Shown here piece by piece: positions 43,162 through 51,480 of a stretch of DNA of 64,000 nucleotides. The position numbers were made by a program, and so were the translations under genes. Position 1 is the first letter of the stretch; the number at the start of each line of letters is the position of its first letter. The notes under the pieces are model-generated. The model ran no database searches, was not told the DNA's origin, and saw only the letters and a list, made by a program, of their open reading frames with translations. Source of the stretch: Methylococcus mesophilus (GTDB lineage: Bacteria; Pseudomonadota; Gammaproteobacteria; Methylococcales; Methylococcaceae); contig NZ_CP110921.1 in the NCBI RefSeq assembly GCF_026247885.1, positions 992,001 through 1,056,000 of the forward strand, given 5' to 3'.

Positions 43162-44823
43162 ATGACCGAAACCTCCAAACGCTGCACCGGCGCCGACCTG
43201 TTGGTCGATTCGCTGCAAGCGCTGGGCGTCGAATACGTCTTCGGCGTGCCCGGCGGCGCGATACTCCCGATCCTGAACGTGCTGGCCGACCGCGGCCCGC
43301 GCTTCATCGTTTGCCGGGACGAAACCGGCGCCGCCTTCATGGCCCAGGCCTGGGGCCGGATCACCGGCCAGCCCGGCGTGGTGCTTACCACATCCGGCCC
43401 CGGCCTCATCAATGCCGTCTGCGGCGTGGCGACCGCTACCGAAGACCGCGACCCGCTGGTCGTCATCACCGGCCAGGTGCCGCGGGCCGTGCAGTTCAAG
43501 CAAAGCCACATGAACCTGGATTCGGTCGGCCTGTTCGCGCCGATCACCCAGTGGAGCGTCGAGGTCGAGGAACCGAACACCGTATCGGAAATCCTGGTCA
43601 ACGCCTTCCGCACCGCGCAAGCGCCGCGCGCCGGGGCCGTCCACGTCTCGGTGCCGAACGACATGCTCACCGCGCCGGTCACGGCGCAAGCCCTGGCGCC
43701 GGCCGAACCCGCCGTCTGGGGTGCGGCCCCGGCCGCCATCGTCGAACGCGCGGCGTCCCTGCTGAACGATGCCAAAGCGCCCGCCATCCTGCTCGGCGTG
43801 CGGGCCAGCACACCTGGAGCGGCGGCGGCGGTCCGGCGTTTCCTGGAGCGGCATCCGCTGCCGGTGGCGATGACCTTCGAGGCCGCCGGCACCCTGTCGC
43901 GCAATCTGGTCGATCAGTTCGTCGGCCGGGTCGGTTATGTGCTCAACCAGCCGGGCGACGATGTGCTGCGGCAAGCCGATCTGGTGCTCACCATCGGCTA
44001 CGACCCGATCGAATACGAACCTTCCGCCTGGATCTCACCGCAGTCGCAGGCGATCCACCTGGATGCGCTGCCCGCCACCGTCGACCGGGCCTACCGCCCT
44101 GCCGCCGAACTGGTCGGCGACATCGCCGCCAACCTGGACGCGCTCGGCAGCCTGCTCCGAATCGAGGATCGAGCCGAACGCCCCGCCGTCGCCGCGGCGC
44201 GGCAGCGTCTGCTGGAGGAGCAAGCCCGCGGCGCAGCGCTGACCGGCATGCCGGTCCACCCCTTGCGCTTCATCCACGACCTTCGGGCCACGCTGGACGA
44301 CGCGGTGACGGTGACCTGCGACGTCGGCGCCCACGAGATCTGGATGGCCCGCTATTTCTTCTGCTACGCCCCGCGCCACCTCCTGTTCAGCATGGGCCAC
44401 CAGACCATGGGCGTCGCCCTGCCCTGGGCCATCGGCGCGGCCCTGGCCCGGCCGGGGAAGAAGGTGGTTTCGGTATCCGGCGACGGCTCCTTCCTCATGA
44501 CCTGCATGGAGCTGGAAACCGCCGTGCGCCTGAAGCTGCCGATCGTCCACATCGTCTGGAAAGACGGCGGCTACAACCTGATCCACAGCCTGCAGATGCG
44601 CGACTACGGCCGCAGCTTCGGCGCCGAATTCGGCCCCACCGACTTCGTCAAGCTGGCGGAAGCCTTCGGCGCGACCGGCTACCGGATCGAATCCGCGGAC
44701 GACATCGTTCCGGTGCTGAACCGTGCCCTGGCCGCCGATGCGCCGGTCCTGATAGAAGTCCCCATCGACTACAGCGACAACGCCGACCTGGTCGATGCGA
44801 TCAACGCCTCCGCCCAGCACTGA
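43162..44823 (+). CDS. alsS: Acetolactate synthase, catabolic type
   Basis: A 553-aa thiamine-diphosphate enzyme. The N-terminal domain has FGVPGGAILPIL with the catalytic Glu in CRDETGAAFMAQAWGR, the middle domain lacks the typical FAD-binding regulatory-subunit features, and the C-terminal ThDP motif is SGDGSFLMTCMELETAVRLKLPIVHIVWKDGGYNLI. It condenses two pyruvates to acetolactate. Pairing with acetolactate decarboxylase downstream, and no ilvN-type regulatory subunit nearby, support the catabolic AlsS/BudB role. Confidence 0.88.
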   Translation: MTETSKRCTGADLLVDSLQALGVEYVFGVPGGAILPILNVLADRGPRFIVCRDETGAAFMAQAWGRITGQPGVVLTTSGPGLINAVCGVATATEDRDPLVVITGQVPRAVQFKQSHMNLDSVGLFAPITQWSVEVEEPNTVSEILVNAFRTAQAPRAGAVHVSVPNDMLTAPVTAQALAPAEPAVWGAAPAAIVERAASLLNDAKAPAILLGVRASTPGAAAAVRRFLERHPLPVAMTFEAAGTLSRNLVDQFVGRVGYVLNQPGDDVLRQADLVLTIGYDPIEYEPSAWISPQSQAIHLDALPATVDRAYRPAAELVGDIAANLDALGSLLRIEDRAERPAVAAARQRLLEEQARGAALTGMPVHPLRFIHDLRATLDDAVTVTCDVGAHEIWMARYFFCYAPRHLLFSMGHQTMGVALPWAIGAALARPGKKVVSVSGDGSFLMTCMELETAVRLKLPIVHIVWKDGGYNLIHSLQMRDYGRSFGAEFGPTDFVKLAEAFGATGYRIESADDIVPVLNRALAADAPVLIEVPIDYSDNADLVDAINASAQH

Positions 44824-44824
44824 C

Positions 44825-44933
44825 TTACTAATGGTTAAGAAAGCAATGTCACACAACATTACTCCCTCTCCCTCTGGGAGAGGGCTGGGTGAGGGCGATC
44901 AATCAATGACATTGCTTTCTTAACGACTAATAA
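44825..44933. repeat. MITE-like element with internal REP hairpin
   Basis: A 109-bp element bounded by 27-bp terminal inverted repeats (44825-44851 and 44907-44933) that match at 23 of 27 positions, the inner 18 perfectly (starting GTTAAGAAAGC). The centre (44864-44895) is a REP-type hairpin, CCCTCTCCC-TCT-GGGAGAGGG, followed by CTGGGTGAGGG. The same hairpin family occurs inside the Sel1-like gene near 57.8 kb. It sits between the acetolactate synthase stop and the decarboxylase start and may attenuate or stabilise the transcript. Confidence 0.75.
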
Positions 44934-44942
44934 GGAAACCCC

Positions 44943-45725
44943 ATGGCCATCGACGACATCTTCATCCAAGCCTTCCGCAGCCACCAGCAGAAAGGCGATT
45001 TGTTCCACCCACCAGGCCGCGAGGACAATGAGGTGTTCCAGGCCTCGACCATCGGCGCGCTGATGGAAGGCGTTTACGACGGCGATACCACCTACGGCGA
45101 ACTGGCAGAGCACGGCGACTTCGGTCTGGGCACCTTCAACGCGCTGGACGGGGAGATGATCGCCCTCGGCGGACGGTTCTTCCAGATCAAATCGGACGGC
45201 AAGGCCTATCCCGTCCCGCCCACCGCCAAAACGCCGTTCGCCGTGGTGACCCTGTTCGACCCGACCGTCCAGATCGACTGGCCCGACCCGATCGACTGGA
45301 AGCAGTTCCAGGCCGCCGTCGACAAAGCCGCTCCCAGCAAAAACCTTTTCTACGCCATCCGGGTACGGGCGCGCTTCGACCACATCCGCGTCCGCACGGT
45401 ACCGCGCCAGCACAAACCCTACCCGCCCCTGGTCGAAGTCGCCCGCCGCCAGCCCGAATTCGAATACGAAAATCTGGAAGGCACCCTGGTCGGCTTCCGT
45501 TTCCCCGACTACACCCAGGGCGTCAACGTCGCCGGCTACCACGTGCATTTCCTGGACAAGGCCGAAACCGTCGGCGGCCACGTCCTGGACTTCACGATGC
45601 GCGAGGCGGAAGTCGACATCGACGTCACTTCCCAGTTCCGGATGGAAGTCCCCGAGTGCGGGGCTTTTCTCGACGCGGACCTGGCGAAGGATCAGGACGA
45701 GGCCATACACGAGGCGGAGGGCTGA
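44943..45725 (+). CDS. budA: Alpha-acetolactate decarboxylase
   Basis: A 260-aa BudA/AlsD enzyme converting acetolactate to acetoin. It carries the STIGALMEGVYDGDTTYGELAEHGDFGLGTFNALDGEM block, the Arg-rich FYAIRVRARFDHIRVRTVPRQ, and the zinc-ligand histidines in VAGYHVHFL and ETVGGHVLDF. With the upstream acetolactate synthase it forms a complete pyruvate-to-acetoin route. The last ~25 residues are an acidic extension. No butanediol dehydrogenase gene is nearby. Confidence 0.93.
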   Translation: MAIDDIFIQAFRSHQQKGDLFHPPGREDNEVFQASTIGALMEGVYDGDTTYGELAEHGDFGLGTFNALDGEMIALGGRFFQIKSDGKAYPVPPTAKTPFAVVTLFDPTVQIDWPDPIDWKQFQAAVDKAAPSKNLFYAIRVRARFDHIRVRTVPRQHKPYPPLVEVARRQPEFEYENLEGTLVGFRFPDYTQGVNVAGYHVHFLDKAETVGGHVLDFTMREAEVDIDVTSQFRMEVPECGAFLDADLAKDQDEAIHEAEG

Positions 45726-45742
45726 AGCGGGGCAGATAGCCG

Positions 45743-46225
45743 CTACCGCTTCCTCCGATAGCTCGCCGTCATGAATGGGTGCCAGTTTCCGTCAGCATCC
45801 AGTTTGTAGCATGTCGTCAGCCGATGGTCGCCCGCTCTGATCTCGATGACGTCCTTTTGCTTCACCATCCTCCCTCCGTTGGCACAGTCGGGGCCTTCGG
45901 TTTCGAGCGTCAACACCTTTCCTTCCCCATCCAGGCATCCGTCATAGAGCCAGAGGTGGGTCATCATCGAGCCCACCCAGGTTCCGACATACCGCTTCTT
46001 TTCCGGGTCATAGCCCAGCGTCATCAAAGTATTTGCCACGCCTCCGCCGGGCATTTCTCCGCTGCTTTCGCACACCACCCAATAGCCGCCCATGGAACGC
46101 ACGGTCTCAGATCCCTTGAATTTTTCCTGCGATTTGCCTATGCCCAGGGACCACTGGTGCTCGCAACTCCAGTCGCCCACCAGGTTTTGCAGCCATCGGT
46201 GTTCGTCTCGCATTTGGCTATTCAT
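45743..46225 (-). CDS. DUF1579 domain protein
   Basis: A 160-aa lipocalin-like protein of the DUF1579 family (HRWLQNLVGDWSCEHQW, GSETVRSMGGYWVVCE, MTLGYDPEKKRYVGTWVGSMMTHLWLYDG). Members are often encoded beside YCII, SRPBCC and VOC proteins, as here. Function unknown; a small hydrophobic ligand pocket is likely by fold. The start overlaps the remnant of a YCII gene by four bases. Confidence 0.78.
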   Translation of the reverse strand: MNSQMRDEHRWLQNLVGDWSCEHQWSLGIGKSQEKFKGSETVRSMGGYWVVCESSGEMPGGGVANTLMTLGYDPEKKRYVGTWVGSMMTHLWLYDGCLDGEGKVLTLETEGPDCANGGRMVKQKDVIEIRAGDHRLTTCYKLDADGNWHPFMTASYRRKR

Positions 46226-46404
46226 TGATCTTCTCTCAAGTTTCCATATGTCGTCATAGTCGCCAGTGGCAACAGCCGGTTGCAGGCGATGTAATCGCCG
46301 CTCCTTCGGCAACTTTCCGCCATACCTCGATTTGATCTTCCCGTATCGGATTCGGACGTCTGTTCCATCACGGCTTCGGCGCAGATCAGGCAAAGATATT
46401 TCAT
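46222..46404 (-). pseudogene. Truncated YCII-family gene
   Basis: The reading frame starts like YCII proteins (MKYLCLICAEAVMEQ) and continues with SGDYIACNRLLPLATMTT, which matches the middle of the family. It then stops after about 60 residues, losing the DGPFAETKE active-site region and the C-terminal half. The segment between the two matches is also shortened. AGGAGC precedes the ATG, so a short peptide could still be made, and its stop overlaps the DUF1579 ATG. Confidence 0.6.
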
Positions 46405-46442
46405 CGGTCGCTCCTGGCCCATACGCTGCTACGCGGCCTTTT

Positions 46443-46973
46443 TCAATTTTCGACGGCGGTCCTAAGGCTGGCGAGACCAACCTCGAAGTCCTTGCCTATC
46501 ATCTTGTCCATGCTGAAGAATACCGTCATGAGTTTCGATAGGAACGGCATGGGCCCGTGTATGGCCCAGGTTAACTCCGTGGCGGCATCACCTTCAGGCT
46601 CCAGCGAAAATTCAACGATGTTGTGAGCTTCGAATGGACGGGTGAAATCCAGTTTCATGACCACCCTGGAAGGCGGCTGAGATTCGGTGATTTCCATGCT
46701 GCCGGCGCCGATTTCGTTGTTGCCGTCCCAGGCATACCTCGCCCCGACGCCGGCGGCCGGGCCGCTGAACGTCCTTTTCATTTCCGGATCTTTCTTCTCG
46801 TAAGGCGACCAGTCCAGCCAGGCGTGCAGATCATCGATGAACGGGAATATCTTTTCGGGTGGCGCCTTGATGCGGATACTCCGCTGTACTTGAAACGTAT
46901 CGGGTTTGGTCGATGCATAGATGAGCAGTGCAAGGAGCAAGACCACGAGCATAATGGCAGTGAACTTCAGCAT
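46443..46973 (-). CDS. SRPBCC-family protein with N-terminal membrane anchor
   Basis: A 176-aa START/Bet v1-like protein. An N-terminal helix (AIMLVVLLLALLIYAST) precedes the domain (RSIRIKAPPEKIFPFIDDLHAWLDWSPYEKKDPEMKRTFSGPAAGVGARYAWDGNNEIGAG...). Such proteins bind hydrophobic ligands in a deep cavity. It is one of a minus-strand series with YCII and VOC genes. Confidence 0.82.
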   Translation of the reverse strand: MLKFTAIMLVVLLLALLIYASTKPDTFQVQRSIRIKAPPEKIFPFIDDLHAWLDWSPYEKKDPEMKRTFSGPAAGVGARYAWDGNNEIGAGSMEITESQPPSRVVMKLDFTRPFEAHNIVEFSLEPEGDAATELTWAIHGPMPFLSKLMTVFFSMDKMIGKDFEVGLASLRTAVEN

Positions 46974-46997
46974 GAGTGACTCCAGTCGATATCAAAA

Positions 46998-47438
46998 TCA
47001 AAGGGTCGAGGCGTCCTGCGGCCGTTTTTCAAAACAGACGTCGAGTTCCCGGAACCGCTCTATTGCCTCGCCTGGAGCAAAGTCTTCCAGCTCAAACAAC
47101 TGACGAACTTCAATTTCGCAAGCAGCGCCGTCAATCGTTGGATTGGGAAAGCGCCGCGTCCATTCGATCGCTTCTTCCCTCGATTCCGCCTGGATGAGGG
47201 TGTAGCCGGCGATCAGTTCCTTGGTTTCGGCAAACGGACCGTCGACCACCGAGCGCTTGTCGCCCTGGTACCGGATCCGCCAGCCTTTCGCGCTCGGTTG
47301 CAGGCCAGAGGCATCGACCAGCATTCCTGCTTTCTGCAGTTCCTCGTGGTAGCTCGCCATTTCGGCAAGGAGTTTTTCCGTGGGCATCACCCCCTCCTCG
47401 GAATCCTTCGTTGCTTTGACGATGATCATGAATCGCAT
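46998..47438 (-). CDS. YCII/DGPF-domain protein
   Basis: A 146-aa YCII-family protein with the characteristic DGPFAETKELIAGYTLIQAESREEAIEWTRRFP. YCII folds resemble dimeric ferredoxin-like enzymes; most members are uncharacterised. AGGAGAAG precedes the ATG. The C-terminal ~30 residues extend past the usual domain. An ECF sigma factor gene, the frequent partner of this family, is absent. Confidence 0.82.
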   Translation of the reverse strand: MRFMIIVKATKDSEEGVMPTEKLLAEMASYHEELQKAGMLVDASGLQPSAKGWRIRYQGDKRSVVDGPFAETKELIAGYTLIQAESREEAIEWTRRFPNPTIDGAACEIEVRQLFELEDFAPGEAIERFRELDVCFEKRPQDASTL

Positions 47439-47455
47439 CGCTCTTCTCCTCTCGA

Positions 47456-47878
47456 CTACGCCGGTTCGCGGCATTCGACGAGGACCATCCAGCACACGCC
47501 GAAGCGGTCGATGACCATGCCGAACCGGGGGGAAAAGAAGGTTCTCGCCAGAGGCATCTGCACCTGACCGCCCTCGGCCAGAGCGGCGAACAGGCGATCG
47601 GCCTCGTTTTCGTCCGCCACCGTCAGGGTCAGTGCAAATCCCTGGAAGCTGGGCTGTCCGCCGCAACAGCCGTCGGATGCCAGAATGACGCTGTCACCGA
47701 CGCGGAAGCTCGCGTGCATCACTTTGTCTTCGCCCCCCTCGGGAAGCTCGCATTGCGGCGGCTCCGGACTCTCCTTGAAACGCATGAGCATGATCATCTC
47801 GGCGCCCAGTGCCGACCGGTAGAATTCGAGCGCTTCGTCGCAGCGTCCGTTGAAAAACAGATAGGGCTGAATTTGCAT
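47456..47878 (-). CDS. VOC-family (PhnB-like) protein
   Basis: A 140-aa vicinal-oxygen-chelate-fold protein of the PhnB/DUF1428-like group: IQPYLFFNGRCDEALEFYRSALGAEMIMLMRF, then VMHASFRVGDSVILASDG and FSPRFGMVIDRFGVCWMVLV. Relatives include glyoxalases and antibiotic-binding proteins; typical metal-ligand positions are only partly present. Downstream of a conserved run of stress-type small-molecule proteins. The start is set by the family N terminus. Confidence 0.85.
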   Translation of the reverse strand: MQIQPYLFFNGRCDEALEFYRSALGAEMIMLMRFKESPEPPQCELPEGGEDKVMHASFRVGDSVILASDGCCGGQPSFQGFALTLTVADENEADRLFAALAEGGQVQMPLARTFFSPRFGMVIDRFGVCWMVLVECREPA

Positions 47879-48004
47879 GACGTTTTCCTCAGTAGGGTTA
47901 ATTGATCCCGACAAAGTCGGGCCAGCCGGCAAGCTTCTCACCCAGGCTTCACGCAACAGTCGAACGAGGGACGCGACAATCGACACGGGCCGTGAATTTT
48001 TTTG

Positions 48005-48337
48005 TCACGGGGTCAAAGTCCTGACCGGCCGCACCTCGATGCTGCCGACCCGTGCCGGCGGAATCTTCGCGGCGAGTTGGATGGCTTCGTTCAGGTCCCT
48101 CGCCTCGATCAGGTAGAAACCCGCCAGTTGCTCCTTGGTCTCCGCGAACGGACCGTCGGTGACGGACAGCTTGCCGTTACGGATCCGGACGGTAGTCGCG
48201 GTGTGCACGGGCTGGAGGGCTTCGGCGGCGACGAGATGCCCGCTGCCTTGCAGCGACTGGCAATAAGCTTGACACTCGCCGTCATCCCAACCTTCCAGTT
48301 TCTTTTCCTCACTGTAGACCAAACACAGGTATTTCAT
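48005..48337 (-). CDS. YCII/DGPF-domain protein
   Basis: A complete 110-aa YCII protein (MKYLCLVYSEEKKLEGWDD start, VTDGPFAETKEQLAGFYLIEARDLNEAIQLAAKIP core). Its first ~30 codons are duplicated 1.7 kb away at 49950-50039, fused to another gene. Function unknown. Confidence 0.85.
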   Translation of the reverse strand: MKYLCLVYSEEKKLEGWDDGECQAYCQSLQGSGHLVAAEALQPVHTATTVRIRNGKLSVTDGPFAETKEQLAGFYLIEARDLNEAIQLAAKIPPARVGSIEVRPVRTLTP

Positions 48338-48548
48338 GGTTTTCCCCTATTGGACGGTCACGGGTTCGGCATTCGCCAAATCCCAAATTCGACAGTCTTG
48401 GATAATGGAGGCAATATCTTTCCGCCTCCGGCATTCTAGCCGGCTCCACAATCATTCGGCGGTTTGATGACGGAGCCTACATGGACAAGTCGAAAGCGTT
48501 CTTGATGTGGTCAGCGACGCAAGCCGAGAGTCCATTGCCCCAGTCTCT

Positions 48549-49847
48549 TCACTGATCCATGCCGATCCCGAGTTCCAGCTTGAACGCCGTGCCGCCGCCA
48601 TACCTTCCGCCATGCTGCGTCGTGCCATAGAGAGTGCCGTCCACATCCGCAATCAGGCCCAACGGGGCGACACCGTCCGAGGCCCCTTGGGGACAACCGA
48701 CTGGAACCCCAGGACAGCCGTCGCCATAGGGAGCACCAAAGCTCCACAATACCGTCTTTGTCCAAGCCGTTTCACCGGGGCCAGGCGGGGTCAGCTTGAA
48801 TGCCGTGCCCGCGTTGTCATGGGTTCCGCCATACATGGTCACGCCGTACAGGGCACCGTGCTGGTCGGCAATCAGACCGCCCCGTGGTAAACCGCCGTCG
48901 AACGAACCGCCGAAGCTCCACAGCACCGCGTGGGTCCAGTCGGTCTGACCGGGACCCGGCGGCGTCAGCTTGAACACCGCGCCCCAGCCCAGGATCCCGC
49001 CCATTCCGGTCGTCGTGTATAAAGCGCCGTCCTTGTCAGCGAGCAGAGGGGCCTGGGTGTCGAAACCATCGGGTTGGCCTAATACCCACAGCACCGTATG
49101 GGTCCAAGTCTCCTGGCCGGGAACCGGCGGTGCCAGGCTGAACACCGTTCCTAAGCCCATCCCATCGTTTTCGGTCACGCCGTACAACACGCCGTTGTCG
49201 TCCATGATCAGCCCATTCTGTGAATAGACACCGTCGGGAAACGTCCATAGCACCGTCTTGGTCCAGGCCTTTTTTCCTGGTCTCGGTGGCGCAAGCTTGA
49301 ACACCGTGCCGGCACTACCCATGGTCGTGCCATACAGCGCGCCGTACTGGTCCGCGATCAAACGGCCAACTGGGCCGATCGGAGCGCCGCCGCCTCGGGA
49401 TTTCCACAGGGTCCTCAGACTCCACGCCTTCTTTCCGGGCTTCGGCGGCATCAGCTTAAACACCGTGGGGTGACCCGAAATACTGCTCGTCGCACCGTAG
49501 AGGATTCCATTCTTATCGGAGACGAGTTCAGCATCCAAATAGCGACTGTAGACAGGGCCGCTGAAGTCCCAAAGCACCCTCTTGGTCCATGCCTTCCGGC
49601 TAGGCGCAGGCGGCGTCAGTTCGAACACGGTGCCGCCCTTGTGCACCCCACCACCGAAGGTCGTCCCGTAGAAGACACCCTTTTTGCCGGCAGTCAGCCC
49701 CGACTGGACACCAAATCCGCCTTTGAAATTCCACAATACGGTTTCCGAGGAACTTGCGCGTGCGCCGGTGGGACATGCAGCGCTAGCTGTGATACCCACC
49801 GCGAAATAAAAACATAGGGAATGCAGAACCTTAGTCCTTATGGTCAA
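48549..49847 (-). CDS. Exported GloVer tandem-repeat protein, seven units
   Basis: A 432-aa protein with a signal peptide (VLHSLCFYFAVGITASA) and seven imperfect repeats of about 50 residues. Each has the pattern G-L-ADxxGxLYGTT-GG-GTVFKL-PP-PG-WT-VLW, the GloVer choice-of-anchor repeat; no C-terminal anchor is visible. Seven units with an N-terminal VLWNF half-strand suggest a closed seven-bladed beta-propeller. The TTG start is chosen because it opens the signal peptide and has AAGAAGG upstream. The frame stays open into a duplicated YCII start, so a 496-aa chimeric product beginning at 50039 cannot be excluded. Confidence 0.65.
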   Translation of the reverse strand: MTIRTKVLHSLCFYFAVGITASAACPTGARASSSETVLWNFKGGFGVQSGLTAGKKGVFYGTTFGGGVHKGGTVFELTPPAPSRKAWTKRVLWDFSGPVYSRYLDAELVSDKNGILYGATSSISGHPTVFKLMPPKPGKKAWSLRTLWKSRGGGAPIGPVGRLIADQYGALYGTTMGSAGTVFKLAPPRPGKKAWTKTVLWTFPDGVYSQNGLIMDDNGVLYGVTENDGMGLGTVFSLAPPVPGQETWTHTVLWVLGQPDGFDTQAPLLADKDGALYTTTGMGGILGWGAVFKLTPPGPGQTDWTHAVLWSFGGSFDGGLPRGGLIADQHGALYGVTMYGGTHDNAGTAFKLTPPGPGETAWTKTVLWSFGAPYGDGCPGVPVGCPQGASDGVAPLGLIADVDGTLYGTTQHGGRYGGGTAFKLELGIGMDQ

Positions 49848-49949
49848 CGCCTTCTTGCCTTGACGTGGAACGGGAGCGCCGAGTGCGGTCTGAGCCCGCC
49901 ATCCGCATCCCAAATCGTTCGCGGTTGGCGCCGCAGCCAGGATTCTTGC

Positions 49950-50039
49950 TTGCAGCGATTCGCAATAATCTTGGCACTCGCCGTCATCCCAACCTTCCAG
50001 TTTCTTTTCCTCGCTATAGACCAAACATAGATATTTCAT
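49950..50039 (-). pseudogene. Duplicated 5' end of a YCII gene
   Basis: Thirty codons (MKYLCLVYSEEKKLEGWDD onward) are nearly identical to the start of the intact YCII gene at 48337, differing at roughly a tenth of bases, after which similarity stops abruptly at ARILAAAP. The frame then runs without a stop into the GloVer gene. It looks like a tandem YCII copy whose remainder was replaced or deleted. Confidence 0.6.
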
Positions 50040-50204
50040 GGTTTTCTCCGGTCGTTGCGGACATTGGGTAGTCGTAAGCGAAAGGCCGGATTCGACACTC
50101 TTCAAACGAAAAAAGGAAGGATTTTCGGATTCGGCAAATCCGTATCGCGCTCTTCTCGCGGCATAATGGCCGGCCATTCGATCACCGGGTACCCGAACGC
50201 CTCC

Positions 50205-51449
50205 ATGACTGACCATCACTCCAGCCCGGCCAGCCGGCAGACACTCTACGTATTGGCAGCGATCGCTCTCGGCGTGATCGCCGGGGAAGCCCTCAATCTC
50301 ACCGTCGGCAAAGGCGAGCTGCTGAGCGGAATCACGAGCGTGTTCGGCGCGATGACAGACGTCTTCATGCGGCTGATCAAGATGATCATTGCGCCGCTGG
50401 TATTCGCCACCCTGGTGACTGGCATGGCGAAGATGGGGGACGGCCGCACCGTGGGAAGGGTGGGCGGCAAGGCAATCCTGTGGTTTTTCTCGGCCTCGCT
50501 GGTAAGCCTCCTGATCGGCATGGCCCTAGTGAATCTGCTCGCGCCGGGCGAGGCGCTGCACCTGGAGCTGCCGGCGGCGGGCGCCGACACGGGCTTGCAG
50601 AAGCATGATCCTACGCTCGCTTCGTTCGTGGCGCATGTGGTTCCGAGGAGCCTGTTCGAAGCCATGGCGCAGAACGAAATCTTACAGATCGTGGTGTTCT
50701 CGATCTTCTTCGGCATCGCCTGCGCCCAGCTCGGCGAGCTGGCCCAGCCCACGGTGCGGCTGCTGGACTCCCTGGGCCATGTGATGTTGAAGGTCACCGG
50801 CTATGTGATGCAGTTCGCGCCGGTCGCGGTGTTCGCGGCGATGGCCTCGATGGTCGCCAAGAACGGTTTCGGCGTGCTGGGCTCCTACGGCATCTTCATC
50901 GGCGAGTTTTACCTCGGCCTGGCCGTGCTGTGGACGGTGCTCGGCGGCGTCGGCTTTGTGCTGCTGGGCCGGCGGATCGCCAGCCTGCTGCGGCATGTCC
51001 GCGAACCGGCGCTGATCGCCTTCGCCACGGCCACCAGCGAAGCGGCCTACCCCAAGTTGCTGCAGCAACTGGAACGCTTCGGCTGCCCCGAGCGCATCTG
51101 CGGCTTCGTGCTGCCGCTGGGCTATTCCTTCAACCTGGACGGCAGCATGATGTACATGACGTTCGCCGTGCTGTTCATCGCCCAGGCCTACGGCATCGCG
51201 ATGGCACCGGCGGACCAGTTGCTGATGCTGCTGGTGCTGCTGTTTACCAGCAAGGGGATCGCGGGGGTGCCGAGGGCGTCCCTGATCGTCATCGCCGCCA
51301 CCCTGGACATGTTCGACCTGCCGGCGGAAGGCTTGCTGCTGTTACTGGGGATCGACCAGGTGCTGGACATGGGACGCAGCGCGACCAACGTGTTCGGCAA
51401 CAGCATAGCCGCGGCGGTGGTGAGCCGGTGGGAAAAGGCGCTGAAGTGA
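50205..51449 (+). CDS. Dicarboxylate/amino acid:cation symporter (SDF family)
   Basis: A 414-aa sodium- or proton-coupled transporter of the DAACS/GltP-DctA family with about eight transmembrane helices plus re-entrant loops. MRLIKMIIAPLVFATLVTGMAKMGD, the re-entrant loop ATATSEAAYPKLLQQLERFG in place of the usual SSSAATLP, GYSFNLDGSMMYMT, and the binding-site helix IDQVLDMGRSATNVFGNSIAA identify it. It imports glutamate, aspartate or C4-dicarboxylates. No good SD precedes either possible ATG; an in-frame start 13 codons earlier is possible. Confidence 0.88.
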   Translation: MTDHHSSPASRQTLYVLAAIALGVIAGEALNLTVGKGELLSGITSVFGAMTDVFMRLIKMIIAPLVFATLVTGMAKMGDGRTVGRVGGKAILWFFSASLVSLLIGMALVNLLAPGEALHLELPAAGADTGLQKHDPTLASFVAHVVPRSLFEAMAQNEILQIVVFSIFFGIACAQLGELAQPTVRLLDSLGHVMLKVTGYVMQFAPVAVFAAMASMVAKNGFGVLGSYGIFIGEFYLGLAVLWTVLGGVGFVLLGRRIASLLRHVREPALIAFATATSEAAYPKLLQQLERFGCPERICGFVLPLGYSFNLDGSMMYMTFAVLFIAQAYGIAMAPADQLLMLLVLLFTSKGIAGVPRASLIVIAATLDMFDLPAEGLLLLLGIDQVLDMGRSATNVFGNSIAAAVVSRWEKALK

Positions 51450-51480
51450 GGCTTCCCGCCTCTTCCCTCTCCGGTTTGGG

